Below the pieces are notes generated by a model that made no database searches, had not been told where the DNA came from, and saw only the letters and a list, made by a program, of their open reading frames with translations. The position numbers and the translations under genes are program-made. A stretch of 64,000 nt of DNA from Crassaminicella thermophila. GTDB lineage: Bacteria; Bacillota; Clostridia; Peptostreptococcales; Thermotaleaceae. Location: assembly GCF_008152325.1 (NCBI RefSeq), contig NZ_CP042243.1, forward strand, positions 1,989,026 through 2,053,025. The letters are read 5' to 3'. Below are positions 1-8,836 of this stretch, in pieces. The stretch's first letter is position 1. Every line of letters starts with the position of its first letter.

Positions 1-580
1 CCATTTTATAGTTAGGCAATATATGATCTATACCAAAATATTTCTTAGGATTATGAGACATATCTCTTAACTGTTGTTCATCTAATTCTAACACTCTCAT
101 TTCATTTAGCTCTTCATTCAATACTTCCGCTCTTAGAATTTTTCTTGTAAAGTTTAATATTTCATCAAGCTCCTTGATGAGTTTATCTATCTTTTTAGAG
201 TGTACGTAAACTTGAAGTTCCAATATTTGAGATTGAAAACTGTCTAATTTCCCTCTAAATATAATCCTATTGTTATCTTTATAAACAAGCTTATTTCCAT
301 AAATTTGTGTCATATATTCTGGTTTTTTTTCAAAAGTACCACCAGAATAATAAGATACATATATAGGCGTAATTTTATCGTTTGAACTATTTGATGGTTT
401 ATTATCATTTTCTATTTTTTCTTCTTTTCTTTCTTTATTTTTTACAATAAGTTCTACATTCTTATCTTTTAGATATTGTCTTGCTGAAGGAGTTATTAAA
501 GCTTCGGCATCCACATAATACCTAGATGGTATTATGTTTTTAAATTCTGCGCGAAGAGTCGCCTCAGTCAATACTTTCAT
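1..580 (-). CDS. eutT: EutT, ethanolamine-utilisation cobalamin adenosyltransferase (3' part outside window)
   Basis: An open frame runs from the ATG at 578-580 off the left edge of the window, so only about the first 193 residues are visible. The protein starts MKVLTEATLRAEF and continues with a segment (PSRYYVDAEALITPSARQYL) typical of EutT-type ATP:corrinoid adenosyltransferases. A lysine/glutamate-rich linker (about residues 48-62) precedes the predicted helical catalytic part. In the pathway EutT makes adenosylcobalamin, the cofactor of EutBC. A ribosome site (AAAGGGAG) lies 8-9 bases before the ATG. It is the last eut gene visible, 61 bases after eutM, separated from it by a strong hairpin. 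The family call rests on the N-terminal motif and the operon position; the catalytic core is not in view. Confidence 0.85.
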   Translation of the reverse strand, partial: MKVLTEATLRAEFKNIIPSRYYVDAEALITPSARQYLKDKNVELIVKNKERKEEKIENDNKPSNSSNDKITPIYVSYYSGGTFEKKPEYMTQIYGNKLVYKDNNRIIFRGKLDSFQSQILELQVYVHSKKIDKLIKELDEILNFTRKILRAEVLNEELNEMRVLELDEQQLRDMSHNPKKYFGIDHILPNYKM

Positions 581-610
581 TAACTCACTCCCTTTAGTTG
601 ATTCAATTTA

Positions 611-640
611 CCCGGACTAAATTTTAGTCCGGGTTTTTTT
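611..640 (+). terminator. Strong 11-bp hairpin with T-run on the + strand, between eutM and eutT
   Basis: CCCGGACTAAA pairs perfectly with TTTAGTCCGGG and is followed by seven Ts on the + strand. The neighbouring genes run on the minus strand, where the U-run is on the wrong side, so it should not be an efficient terminator of the eut mRNA. It may act as a stability or processing hairpin at the 3' end of eutM, or block antisense transcription coming from the left. Confidence 0.6.
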
Positions 641-641
641 A

Positions 642-926
642 TTATTCTTGTACTTTAGGAAGGATTATTTCGACTTCACTATGTGGTCTTGGGATTACAT
701 GAACAGAAATTAACTCACCAACTCGTTCAGCTGCTGCAGCACCTGCATCAGTTGCTGCTTTAACTGCGCCAACATCTCCTCTTACCATTACCGTTACTAA
801 ACCTCCACCAACTTGTACTTTCCCTATTAAAGTAACATTCGCTGCTTTTACCATTGCATCTGCTGCTTCAACAGAACCTACCAATCCTTTTGTTTCAATC
901 ATACCTAATGCATTCATACTTGCCAT
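642..926 (-). CDS. eutM: EutM, bacterial microcompartment hexameric shell protein
   Basis: This 94-residue protein is a single BMC domain (starts [17 protein letters not shown], with [12 protein letters not shown] and the pore-proximal region [19 protein letters not shown]). It belongs to the major hexagonal shell protein class (EutM/PduA/CcmK) and would form the facets of the ethanolamine microcompartment, admitting small polar metabolites through the central pore. A GGAGG ribosome site lies 8 bases before the ATG. It follows eutE by 24 bases on the same strand, so it is translated from the eut mRNA. The length is normal for the class and nothing is missing. Confidence 0.95.
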   Translation of the reverse strand: MASMNALGMIETKGLVGSVEAADAMVKAANVTLIGKVQVGGGLVTVMVRGDVGAVKAATDAGAAAAERVGELISVHVIPRPHSEVEIILPKVQE

Positions 927-950
927 TTATAATTCCTCCTTAAATTATTT

Positions 951-2396
951 TTATATAATATTTTTTAATTGCTCAATTACTAACTTTGTAATTGCTTCTA
1001 AATCAATATCAGGGATTACATTACCTTCATTTTTATCTATTTCTAAATCATCTACTCCATAAGCCATTCTTCTTATATTAATTAAATTCATAGGGGTAAC
1101 ATTATCAGATGTAGCACTTCCACCAACTGCTCCACATCCAAGTGTCAATGATGGTGCAAGATTTGTAGTTAATCCAGTAGCTCCTTGAGAAGATGGAGTA
1201 TTTACTAAAAGTCTTGAAACTGGCTTTCTTAAAGCAAATTCTCTTATGATTTTTTCATTATTAGAATGAATCACTAGTGTATGACCTAATCCATCATTTT
1301 TTAGCAATTCAAAACAAGTTTCACAAGCTTCTTTCCAATCCGCTACTGTATAAAATCCTAATAATACTGTTAATTTTTCTTTAGAGAATGGATATTCTTT
1401 ACCTATACCTTTTTCTTCACATACTAGAACCTTTACCCCTTGAGGTATCTGAATATTTGCCATATTAGCTAAATCTTGTGCTGACTTTCCAACAATTCTA
1501 GGGTTCATTCCTCCACCTGGTTTTTCCATGATCTTTATAACTTTTTCAAGCTGTTCTCCTTTTAAGAAATATCCTCCTTGCCTTACTAGTTCTTTCTTTA
1601 CCTCATCTGAAATACACCTATCCGTTACAATTGATTGCTCTGAGGCGCAAATTGTACCATTATCAAATGTTTTGCTTGCTAAAATTCTCTTTATTGCAAG
1701 TCTTATATCTGCACTTCTTTCTATATACGCTGGTACATTGCCTGGACCAACACCAAGTGCTGGCGTTCCAGAACTATAAGCTGCTTTTACCATTGCAGAA
1801 CCACCCGTTGCTAATATTAATGCAACATCATCATGTTTCATCAATTCATTTGTTCCTTGTATAGTAGGCGTACTTAAGCAACTTATTAATCCTTCTGGTG
1901 CTCCCATTTCTGTTGCAACTTTATTTAAAATTTCTACTGTTTTTATTATGCATTTTCGTGCATTAGGATGTGGACTAAAAATAATTGCATTTCCTGATTT
2001 TAATGCAATCAGTGTTTTATATATTACTGTAGAAGTAGGATTTGTTGATGGAATCAATGCTGCTATTACACCTACAGGTGTGCCTATTTCTACAATTTTC
2101 TTTTCTTTATCTTCACGAATAATACCTATAGTTTTCATATCCTTTATGTACTCATACAATTTATCACTAGCTAATTTATTTTTTAAAAGTTTATCTCTCC
2201 ATTTCCCAAAGCCAGTTTCTTCTACTGCCATTTTCGCTAAATTTTCTGCTGCTTTTGATGCAGCATTTGAAACTTCTTTTACAATTTCATCAATCATTTC
2301 TGCCCCAAATTTTGAAAATTCTTGTTGTGCATCTTTCGCTTTTCTGATTAAGTCTCTAACTTCTTGAATTGATATTAAATCTTTATCTTTAATCAT
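951..2396 (-). CDS. eutE: EutE, CoA-acylating acetaldehyde dehydrogenase of the microcompartment
   Basis: The 481-residue protein is an aldehyde dehydrogenase of the EutE/PduP class, converting acetaldehyde + CoA + NAD+ to acetyl-CoA. The cofactor loop (TGGSAMVKAAYSSG), the GVGPGN motif and the catalytic cysteine in NGTICASEQS are all visible. The first about 15 residues (MIKDKDLISIQEVRDLIRKA) form an amphipathic helix typical of peptides that target cargo to the shell interior. Translation starts at an ATG 8 bases after GGGGGTGG, only 3 bases after the preceding gene ends. It resembles the N-terminal half of AdhE at 41.5 kb but lacks the alcohol dehydrogenase half. Confidence 0.95.
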   Translation of the reverse strand: MIKDKDLISIQEVRDLIRKAKDAQQEFSKFGAEMIDEIVKEVSNAASKAAENLAKMAVEETGFGKWRDKLLKNKLASDKLYEYIKDMKTIGIIREDKEKKIVEIGTPVGVIAALIPSTNPTSTVIYKTLIALKSGNAIIFSPHPNARKCIIKTVEILNKVATEMGAPEGLISCLSTPTIQGTNELMKHDDVALILATGGSAMVKAAYSSGTPALGVGPGNVPAYIERSADIRLAIKRILASKTFDNGTICASEQSIVTDRCISDEVKKELVRQGGYFLKGEQLEKVIKIMEKPGGGMNPRIVGKSAQDLANMANIQIPQGVKVLVCEEKGIGKEYPFSKEKLTVLLGFYTVADWKEACETCFELLKNDGLGHTLVIHSNNEKIIREFALRKPVSRLLVNTPSSQGATGLTTNLAPSLTLGCGAVGGSATSDNVTPMNLINIRRMAYGVDDLEIDKNEGNVIPDIDLEAITKLVIEQLKNII

Positions 2397-2399
2397 CGT

Positions 2400-2888
2400 T
2401 TATTCCACCCCCTTAAAATAATTCATTATTGCACGTATTAGCTCATCTTTTTTAGCAAACTTAATTTGTTTTCTCTCTATGCCTATTGCATCTATTTGTC
2501 GAGCTATTCTTCTAAGTTCAACAACTTTCATCTTTTTTAACTCTTTAAAATCTGTTATCTCTATTTTTTTTCCTTTATAGTTGATACTTTTTTCTTTAAC
2601 TTTTTCATTAGGATTATGTTTACATAAAACTTTTTCTAGTCCAATCCCTGCTCTAGCAATAACATTTACAGATATAACCTCTCCCACCCTATTAGCTGCA
2701 ACTGATCCAACATCAATAGCTTCCTTTACTGAACTAACATCTCCTTGAATAATAATAGTTACAAGGCCTCCACTTATAAAGTTACAGCTAACTATCTCTA
2801 CATTAGCTGCTTTTAAACATGCATCTGCAGCTTCTAGTGCTCCTATATAACCATAGGTTTCTATAAAACCTAATGCTTGTTTTATCAT
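2400..2888 (-). CDS. BMC shell protein with C-terminal Rho-N/SAP-like tail
   Basis: Residues 1-88 are a canonical BMC domain closely resembling EutM (IETYGYIGALEAADACLKAANV; GGLVTIIIQGDVSSVKEA). A lysine-rich linker (about 89-112) leads to a short helical tail (about 113-160) whose pattern, LKKMKVVELRRIARQI followed by FAKKDELIRAIM, matches the small LEM/SAP-like fold of the Rho N-terminal domain. EutK of enterobacteria also has a BMC domain plus a C-terminal helix-turn-helix thought to bind nucleic acid, so this may be a functional analogue with a different tail. It sits between eutL and eutE, 14 and 3 bases away, clearly in the operon. The Rho-N/SAP assignment is by pattern only. Confidence 0.85.
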   Translation of the reverse strand: MIKQALGFIETYGYIGALEAADACLKAANVEIVSCNFISGGLVTIIIQGDVSSVKEAIDVGSVAANRVGEVISVNVIARAGIGLEKVLCKHNPNEKVKEKSINYKGKKIEITDFKELKKMKVVELRRIARQIDAIGIERKQIKFAKKDELIRAIMNYFKGVE

Positions 2889-2902
2889 CTTTTCACCATC
2901 AA

Positions 2903-3556
2903 TTAATATTTAATTGGATTATCTGCAACAAACTTAACCGCATCTGCAAATGCTTCACAAGCAGCTTTGCAAGCTGACTGACTCCCTGTTAATAATCCTC
3001 CACCAAAGTTTGTTTCTGATGGTGGTCCAAAGAATTCAGCCATTTTTACATCAGCAGCTTTCAATGCAGCATCTAAAGCATACATAGCTTCAATTGGAGG
3101 TGCAATTAGGTAAGCTAATGCTTCTCCTTCTTTTATTCCTGCAACTTCAGATAAATAAGAACCTGTTCTTGATACACAGTGTGCATAATATACTATTGAA
3201 TCCTCATCATTTGCACTATAAAAGCAAGCCTCATTTTCTATAAAATCTATAACTGCATTTAAGCCACTTCTAACTTCTGCTGGGTTAGGACCAGATAATA
3301 TACCTATAAACTCTCCTGCTAACTTTGTATTTGCATTGGCAGCTCCACCATAAAATGATTTTGCATATGCAACCTTTACGTCTGCCTTTTTAGTAGCATC
3401 ATCAAGAGCTGTATATCCAACATCATCACAATCTGTAGTAATAATTCCTATACTTCTATGTCCTACTTCAATATTTAATTTCTTTGCCATATCTAAATCA
3501 ACATTTGGTATTAGCTTTACACTTAATACAGTAGTGCGTAATGGATCATTTCTCAT
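2903..3556 (-). CDS. eutL: EutL, trimeric tandem-BMC shell protein
   Basis: At 217 residues this matches EutL, which carries two circularly permuted BMC domains and forms pseudohexameric trimers with a gated pore. It begins MRNDPLRTTVLSVKLIPNVD and contains RSIGIITTDCDDVGYTALDD in the first repeat and EAMYALDAALKAADV in the second, plus the FGPPSETNFGGGLLTG segment near the end. The shell component would control entry of ethanolamine or larger cofactors. It starts 12 bases after eutC with a GGAGGG ribosome site. Nothing is truncated. Confidence 0.95.
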   Translation of the reverse strand: MRNDPLRTTVLSVKLIPNVDLDMAKKLNIEVGHRSIGIITTDCDDVGYTALDDATKKADVKVAYAKSFYGGAANANTKLAGEFIGILSGPNPAEVRSGLNAVIDFIENEACFYSANDEDSIVYYAHCVSRTGSYLSEVAGIKEGEALAYLIAPPIEAMYALDAALKAADVKMAEFFGPPSETNFGGGLLTGSQSACKAACEAFADAVKFVADNPIKY

Positions 3557-3568
3557 GTTATACCCTCC

Positions 3569-4450
3569 TTATAATTTTAAATCCAATCCACTAGCTTTTT
3601 TATCAAGCATTTTCTTGATGATTTCTGCAATATACGCACCTGCTTCAGTAGCCGGAGTACCTCCTTTATGAATATTCGAAACTACTGTCCTGTTTGATTC
3701 TGACATTCCTATCTTTGCATTGTATGCCATATAGCAACTCATACTTTCACCTGTTGCAAGTCCTGGTCTTTCACCGATTAATACAACTGTTACTTCTGCT
3801 TCTAACATTTCTGATATTGCATCCATAGCTGGAACTCTACCATGCTTTACAAAAAACGGAGTTCCTACTTTTATGCTATATTCCTCTAACCCTTGTATAA
3901 TAGCAGCAAAAGTATCTTTAGCATTTTCTTCTATAGCTGTTGAACTTAATCCATCTGATATATAAATTTGAACTTGTGGTTTATATTTGCATTTTTCTTT
4001 TATCATTTTTACGGCTTCATCATCAAATTTTCTTCCTAAATCTGGCCTTGTTAAATATTCATCTTTATCTTTACACTTTGTAGATACACAAAACAAACCC
4101 ATATCTTCTATAAATTCATCTGAGACGTAAGTAAATACCGCATCTTGAGCTATTGCATGATCAGCTCTAAATCTTAATAATGTTTCTGTTTTATATCTTG
4201 GGCCTGCTCTCCATATTCCTACTCTCGCTGGTGTCATCTCTTTAAGTTTTAAATAAGCATCTTTGTTTTCAGGATTAGGAACCAATAATTGCTTACTAAT
4301 CTCTATAGCTGTAATATCTGGTATATCTTCAAAAGGTCTATCTTTTTCTCCATCTTCTAAGCAATACTCTTTTTTCCCTATATCATCTGATTTACCCATT
4401 TCATTTAATACTTGTTCTATAATGCTCTTAATATCTTTTTCAGAAATCAC
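3569..4450 (-). CDS. eutC: EutC, ethanolamine ammonia-lyase small subunit
   Basis: The 293-residue small subunit contains the conserved RVGIWRAGPRYKTETLLRFRADHAIAQD region (roughly residues 75-102) and the glycine-rich LIGERPGLATGESMSCYMAYN segment (about 222-242) that contacts adenosylcobalamin. With EutB it splits ethanolamine to acetaldehyde and ammonia by a B12 radical mechanism. Residues 1-35 (MISEKDIKSIIEQVLNEMG) are an amphipathic helix of the type that targets EutBC into the microcompartment. The gene follows eutB by 36 bases with its own ribosome site. Confidence 0.96.
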   Translation of the reverse strand: MISEKDIKSIIEQVLNEMGKSDDIGKKEYCLEDGEKDRPFEDIPDITAIEISKQLLVPNPENKDAYLKLKEMTPARVGIWRAGPRYKTETLLRFRADHAIAQDAVFTYVSDEFIEDMGLFCVSTKCKDKDEYLTRPDLGRKFDDEAVKMIKEKCKYKPQVQIYISDGLSSTAIEENAKDTFAAIIQGLEEYSIKVGTPFFVKHGRVPAMDAISEMLEAEVTVVLIGERPGLATGESMSCYMAYNAKIGMSESNRTVVSNIHKGGTPATEAGAYIAEIIKKMLDKKASGLDLKL

Positions 4451-4486
4451 TTTCTTCCCTCCTTATTTTTACAATCCTATATGGAA

Positions 4487-5851
4487 TTATTTAAGAAATA
4501 TAGAAGCATCTCCAGCTTTATTGCTTAATTTACCGTTTTTATAAATTCCTATTTTCTCCAACCATTCTTCAAATTCTTTAATCGGTCTTAAGTTTAATAT
4601 TTGTCTTAGAGACGGTGCTTCATGGTATCCTGTACACTGATAATTAAGCATAATATCATCACCATGAGGAATTCCCATAAAGTAATTACATCCAGCTGTA
4701 GTTAATAAAACTGCTAAATTTTCAATATCATTTTGATCAGCTTTCATATGATTTGTATAGCATGCATCTACTCCCATAGGTATTCCTGTCAATTTACCCA
4801 TAAAATGATCTTCAAGACCTGCTCGAATAACTTGTTTGTTATCGTATAAATACTCAGGACCTATAAATCCAACAACCGTATTCACAAGAAATGGTTTGAA
4901 TTTTTTTGCAAATCCATAACATCGAGCTTCTAAAGTCACTTGGTCTACTCCATTATGGGCATCTGATGATAGCTCTGACCCTTGCCCCGTTTCAAAATAC
5001 ATTACATTCGGACCTGTTGCTGTTCCTTCTTTTAACATTAATTCTTGAGCCTCTGCTAATAACTTTCCAGTTACACCAAAAGCTTCATTTGCTTTTTCAG
5101 TACCTGCTATACTTTGAAAAATCATATCTGCTGGTGCACCTTTCTTTACTGCTTCCATTTGTGTTGTAACATGAGCTAAAACACAATTTTGTGTAGGAAT
5201 CTTCCATTTTTGTTTTAGTTCTTCAAACATTTTTAATATATTCATTACATTATCTACTGTGTCATTTACAGGATTTAGCCCTATTACAGCATCTCCTACT
5301 CCATAACTTAGGCCTTCTAATAATGAAATCATAACACCGTCTAAGTCATCTGTTGTATGATTAGGTTGTAATCTAAACGATAATGTTCCTGGAAGTCCAA
5401 TCGTTGTATTACAGTGAGCAGTTACTCTAATTTTACTTGCTCCATAAACAAGATCTAAATTAGACATTATTTTAGCTACAGCTGCAACTATTTCACTCGT
5501 AAGTCCTCTACTAATTCTTCTAATCTGGCTACCTTTAATTTCATCGCTTAAAATCCATTCTCTTAGTTCTGAAACTGTCCAGTTTTTAATCTCATTAAAG
5601 ATTTTTTCATTTACACCATCTTGAATAATTCTTGTTACTTCATCTTCTTCATAAGGTACTACAGGATTATTTCTTAAATCATCTAAAGTTAAATTGCTTA
5701 GTACTTCTTTAGCTGCTATCATTTCTGTTACAGACTCAGCTGCAATTCCAGCCAATTTATCACCTGATTTTTCTTCATTGGCTTTTGCTAATACTTCTTT
5801 TACATCTTTGAACTGATATACAGTTCCAAAAAGTTTTGTTTTCAGTCTCAT
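4487..5851 (-). CDS. eutB: EutB, ethanolamine ammonia-lyase large subunit
   Basis: The 454-residue catalytic subunit begins MRLKTKLFGTVYQFKDVKEV and carries the family segments RISRGLTSEIVAAVAKIM, CNTTIGLPGTLSFRLQPNHT and FETGQGSELSSDAHNGVDQ, followed by the cobalamin-facing GIPMGVDACYTNH motif. It forms the TIM barrel that binds ethanolamine and the adenosylcobalamin cofactor together with EutC. Length is normal for the family. It starts 18 bases after eutA ends with a GGAGGGG ribosome site and is expressed from the eutA-proximal antiterminated segment. Confidence 0.97.
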   Translation of the reverse strand: MRLKTKLFGTVYQFKDVKEVLAKANEEKSGDKLAGIAAESVTEMIAAKEVLSNLTLDDLRNNPVVPYEEDEVTRIIQDGVNEKIFNEIKNWTVSELREWILSDEIKGSQIRRISRGLTSEIVAAVAKIMSNLDLVYGASKIRVTAHCNTTIGLPGTLSFRLQPNHTTDDLDGVMISLLEGLSYGVGDAVIGLNPVNDTVDNVMNILKMFEELKQKWKIPTQNCVLAHVTTQMEAVKKGAPADMIFQSIAGTEKANEAFGVTGKLLAEAQELMLKEGTATGPNVMYFETGQGSELSSDAHNGVDQVTLEARCYGFAKKFKPFLVNTVVGFIGPEYLYDNKQVIRAGLEDHFMGKLTGIPMGVDACYTNHMKADQNDIENLAVLLTTAGCNYFMGIPHGDDIMLNYQCTGYHEAPSLRQILNLRPIKEFEEWLEKIGIYKNGKLSNKAGDASIFLK

Positions 5852-5869
5852 TTTTTTCTCCCCTCCACT

Positions 5870-7303
5870 CTAATAACTAAATAATAGTGTTTTTACTATT
5901 ACTGGAACAACTTTCCCATTAGCCAAAGAATTTCCAATATCAATATAATCTCCACTTTCAACTTTTACCGAATCTATACAAACAACGTCTTTTTTAAATT
6001 TAAGCTGCTTCTTTAATGTTTGACCTAATACTTTAGCCATATCATTCTCAATAATTACAACTAATGGAATATCTAATTCAAGCATTTCTTCCATTCCTTT
6101 TATAATACATTTAGACATATTTTGTATGGTTTCAAAACTCGCATTTTTCATGCCCTTAAAAGCTAATGCTACTTGTTGATTGTCATTATCTAATCTAAAC
6201 CACTTTAATTTATCAGCTATCACACTGCTTAATCTATCAAATGTTAATAGTTCATCATCTTCTGTAAGTTTTAATATAGGTATATTTTTTAACGGTAATA
6301 CCTTTTCAGAAAAAGTAATAGTACTACCACTAATATTTGTTGTATGCAATCCAGCTCCTATTACTGTAGCTCTTATTGTTTCAGTAGCTTTTAGTATTTC
6401 TTTTTGTTTTAGTAAGTTTCCATTTTTTATAGATTTTCCAAGCAAAATACCTATATCTTCAAATTTAAACAAGTCCTCTGTATACTGTGTATATATACAA
6501 TCTGCTATGCCTCCTGAAAATGAAATATAATCAATATAATAATCCCTTCTTAAATCATGATTCGTAACCATTAAGTCTAACTCTTGTGACTTATCTCTAA
6601 CTCCTAGAGCTTCTTCTAATATTTCTCCCATTCTAATAGATATCTTTTCTAGTTGAGCTAAACTTAATTTTTTGCCTTCATAAATTTCTAAACCTATACT
6701 TTCAGCTAGTTTTTTTATCTTATATGATGCATAAAGTACTTCAAGCGTATCTTTATTTACTCGAATTAATCTTCCTCCTATATCTAAACAAGACGTATCT
6801 ATAACATCTCCATTTTTAAAAATAGCTATATTCGTCGTACCTCCACCTATATCAAGATTTGCAACTACACAGGCTTTATCTTTTGATTCTTTTGATGCAT
6901 TAGCACCCTTTCCCGCAATAATAGCTTCTAAGTCTGGTCCAGCTGTTGCTACAACAAAATCTCCAGCTAATCCACTTAATATTTTTAATACTTCTTTAGC
7001 ATTTTCTTTTCTAGCTGTTTCTCCTGTTATAATCACTGCTCCAGAATCAACATCTTTAGGTATAATCTTCGCTTTATTATATTCTTTTTCTATAATATCT
7101 CTAACCTTTACTACATCGATTTCTGTTGATGTTTTCAATGGAGTAAAGTATATACTACTCCTATAGATCACCTCTTTATCTACGATTTTCACTCTAGGTA
7201 CTGCTGCCATAGAAGCTATATTTTGAATTGTTATTTTACTAAAGACTAATTGGGTTGTAGATGTCCCTATATCAATCCCAACACTAAGTATATCTTGCAC
7301 CAA
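5870..7303 (-). CDS. eutA: EutA, reactivating factor for ethanolamine ammonia-lyase
   Basis: This 477-residue protein has the actin/Hsp70-type ATPase fold of EutA: SVGIDIGTSTTQLVFS at the N-terminus and the second phosphate loop NLDIGGGTTNIAIF (about residues 149-163). It exchanges damaged cobalamin on EutBC at the expense of ATP. The start is TTG at 7303 or GTG three bases later (GGGGGG is 7 or 10 bases upstream); neither is ATG. It is the first gene after the second ANTAR-type antiterminator at 7322-7402, so its expression with eutBCLEMT should depend on EutV. Confidence 0.94.
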   Translation of the reverse strand: MVQDILSVGIDIGTSTTQLVFSKITIQNIASMAAVPRVKIVDKEVIYRSSIYFTPLKTSTEIDVVKVRDIIEKEYNKAKIIPKDVDSGAVIITGETARKENAKEVLKILSGLAGDFVVATAGPDLEAIIAGKGANASKESKDKACVVANLDIGGGTTNIAIFKNGDVIDTSCLDIGGRLIRVNKDTLEVLYASYKIKKLAESIGLEIYEGKKLSLAQLEKISIRMGEILEEALGVRDKSQELDLMVTNHDLRRDYYIDYISFSGGIADCIYTQYTEDLFKFEDIGILLGKSIKNGNLLKQKEILKATETIRATVIGAGLHTTNISGSTITFSEKVLPLKNIPILKLTEDDELLTFDRLSSVIADKLKWFRLDNDNQQVALAFKGMKNASFETIQNMSKCIIKGMEEMLELDIPLVVIIENDMAKVLGQTLKKQLKFKKDVVCIDSVKVESGDYIDIGNSLANGKVVPVIVKTLLFSY

Positions 7304-7321
7304 TCTTTATCCCCCCTTTTT

Positions 7322-7402
7322 AAAAGCAAAGAGGCCAAAAAGATATTTTAACTAAAATATCTTTTTGGCCTCTTTGCCTTTCATAAACACACCATTGTGT
7401 TT
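7322..7402 (-). promoter_or_regulatory. EutV (ANTAR)-responsive dual hairpin and terminator before eutA
   Basis: Reading the minus strand, hairpin P1 is AAACAC-[AATGGT]-GTGTTT (7402-7385) and P2 is GGC-[AAAGAG]-GCC (7378-7367). Both have six-base loops with A at position 1 and G at position 4, the published signature of RNA targets of ANTAR antiterminators such as EutV. P2 shares its bases with a perfect long terminator stem (7377-7326, GCAAAGAGGCC pairing with GGCCTCTTTGC and continuing through an A/T-rich centre) followed by TTTT. Bound EutV would hold P1/P2 and prevent the terminator. P1 begins immediately after the eutW stop codon. P2's stem has only three G/C pairs. Confidence 0.88.
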
Positions 7403-7403
7403 T

Positions 7404-8813
7404 TTATCCATTTTTAAAATCAAACATAATTTTCGTTCCACTTATATTAGATTCTATACTAAGATGTCCTGATAACCTATCCTTTACAATTTGTTCAACA
7501 ATCTTATGACCCAAACTCTCTGTTTTAATAAATTTTGCATCAAATCCAGATCCATTATCAATTACTGATATACTCGAATACAAACATCCTTTTTGTATCC
7601 AAATTTCTATTAATCCACTTTTTTTGCTTTTAAAAGCATGCTCTACAGAATTTTGTAAAAGCTCATTTACAACAAGTGCAATTGAAGTTGCTTTATCAGA
7701 ATTTACAATTACACTATCTCCCTTTATTTCTATCTCTATATTTTTATCAGGAGAAATCCCATAATCTATAGTAGTATCTTTAAGCTTTGATAATATTGTT
7801 TTAATATCAATATCATCTACACCTTTTTGTGCTAATAATTCATGCGTTACTGCAATACTTAATATCCTACTTATGCTTTCATTAAAAGCTTTTTTAACTA
7901 AATCATTGTCTATACGTCTAGATTGTAATCTGAGAAGACTTGCAATCGTTTGTAGATTGTTTTTAACTCTATGATGAATCTCTTTAATAGCCACCGACTT
8001 TAATATTAATTCCTTCTCTTTTTCTTTTACTTCTGTAATATCTTTTATAAACATAATTACACCAACTACTTTATTTTTTTGTTTCATAGCTGCATATTTA
8101 GTTTGTAAGGATAAGTTTCCAATCTTGACCTCTGATGTTTCAAAAGAAGAATCAACAATTATTTTCTTAAAAGATATACCATCTAAAACCAAATTTTCAA
8201 AATTCATACCTACAATCTCATCTTTATATCCTAACTTACGGTACAATTCAATCGCACCAGGATTAGCATAGGTTGATATGCCACTTTTATTAAAAATAAC
8301 AATAGCATCATTGATATGTTTTGTTATATTGTTTTCATGGTCTTTAAATGTCAATAATGTTTCACCCAATTGCTCAGCTGTTTCAGACAAAATTTCCATT
8401 TGCCTTTTTTTTGCTAAATGTTCTGTTGCATCCTGCTCCATTATCAAAACTCCAATTACTTTTTCTTGCTCATTTTTAATAGGTATTGTATTTTGTATAA
8501 CTGTTTTTTTCTCTTGGGTAACTGCTTTTAAATCTCTTGTAGCCATCCCTATTTCTAATGTTCTTAAAGCTGCAGGTTCATCTTTTCTATAAGCTAACTG
8601 TCCAACTACAGAAGACTCATACATAGACTGTCCTGTAAAAGGTTTTGCTTCAGCAACTACTATAGCCACATCAGAATCTCTCACCAAACAATCTATGAAT
8701 ACATCTGCTCTCACTAGATCTGCAATAATTGGAAGCATCTCTGCTGTATTCTCAAGTTTTTTAATATCAGAATAAGATAAATCCGTATATTTTCTACAGA
8801 TTTCTTTAAGCAT
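7404..8813 (-). CDS. eutW: EutW, ethanolamine-sensing histidine kinase
   Basis: A soluble kinase of about 469 residues. The N-terminal half is a sensor region with PAS-like repeats (around residues 165-260, including VIMFIKDITEVKEKE). A HisKA_2-type dimerisation segment IKEIHHRVKNNLQ holds the phospho-accepting histidine near residue 280. A HATPase_c domain follows, with VVNELLQNSVEHAF (N box) and VIDNGSGF (G1). No membrane segments are seen. ATG at 8813 is preferred because AGGGAG lies 8 bases upstream; the upstream GTG overlaps that site. It pairs with the adjacent eutV and phosphorylates it in response to ethanolamine in the characterised enterococcal and clostridial systems. Confidence 0.93.
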   Translation of the reverse strand: MLKEICRKYTDLSYSDIKKLENTAEMLPIIADLVRADVFIDCLVRDSDVAIVVAEAKPFTGQSMYESSVVGQLAYRKDEPAALRTLEIGMATRDLKAVTQEKKTVIQNTIPIKNEQEKVIGVLIMEQDATEHLAKKRQMEILSETAEQLGETLLTFKDHENNITKHINDAIVIFNKSGISTYANPGAIELYRKLGYKDEIVGMNFENLVLDGISFKKIIVDSSFETSEVKIGNLSLQTKYAAMKQKNKVVGVIMFIKDITEVKEKEKELILKSVAIKEIHHRVKNNLQTIASLLRLQSRRIDNDLVKKAFNESISRILSIAVTHELLAQKGVDDIDIKTILSKLKDTTIDYGISPDKNIEIEIKGDSVIVNSDKATSIALVVNELLQNSVEHAFKSKKSGLIEIWIQKGCLYSSISVIDNGSGFDAKFIKTESLGHKIVEQIVKDRLSGHLSIESNISGTKIMFDFKNG

Positions 8814-8836
8814 GAATATCACTCCCTAAAATTGTA

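Noticed and set aside
611..640. Possible third ANTAR target before eutT
   Set aside because: The hairpin is a single long perfect stem with no hexaloop carrying A1 and G4, and there is no second hairpin.
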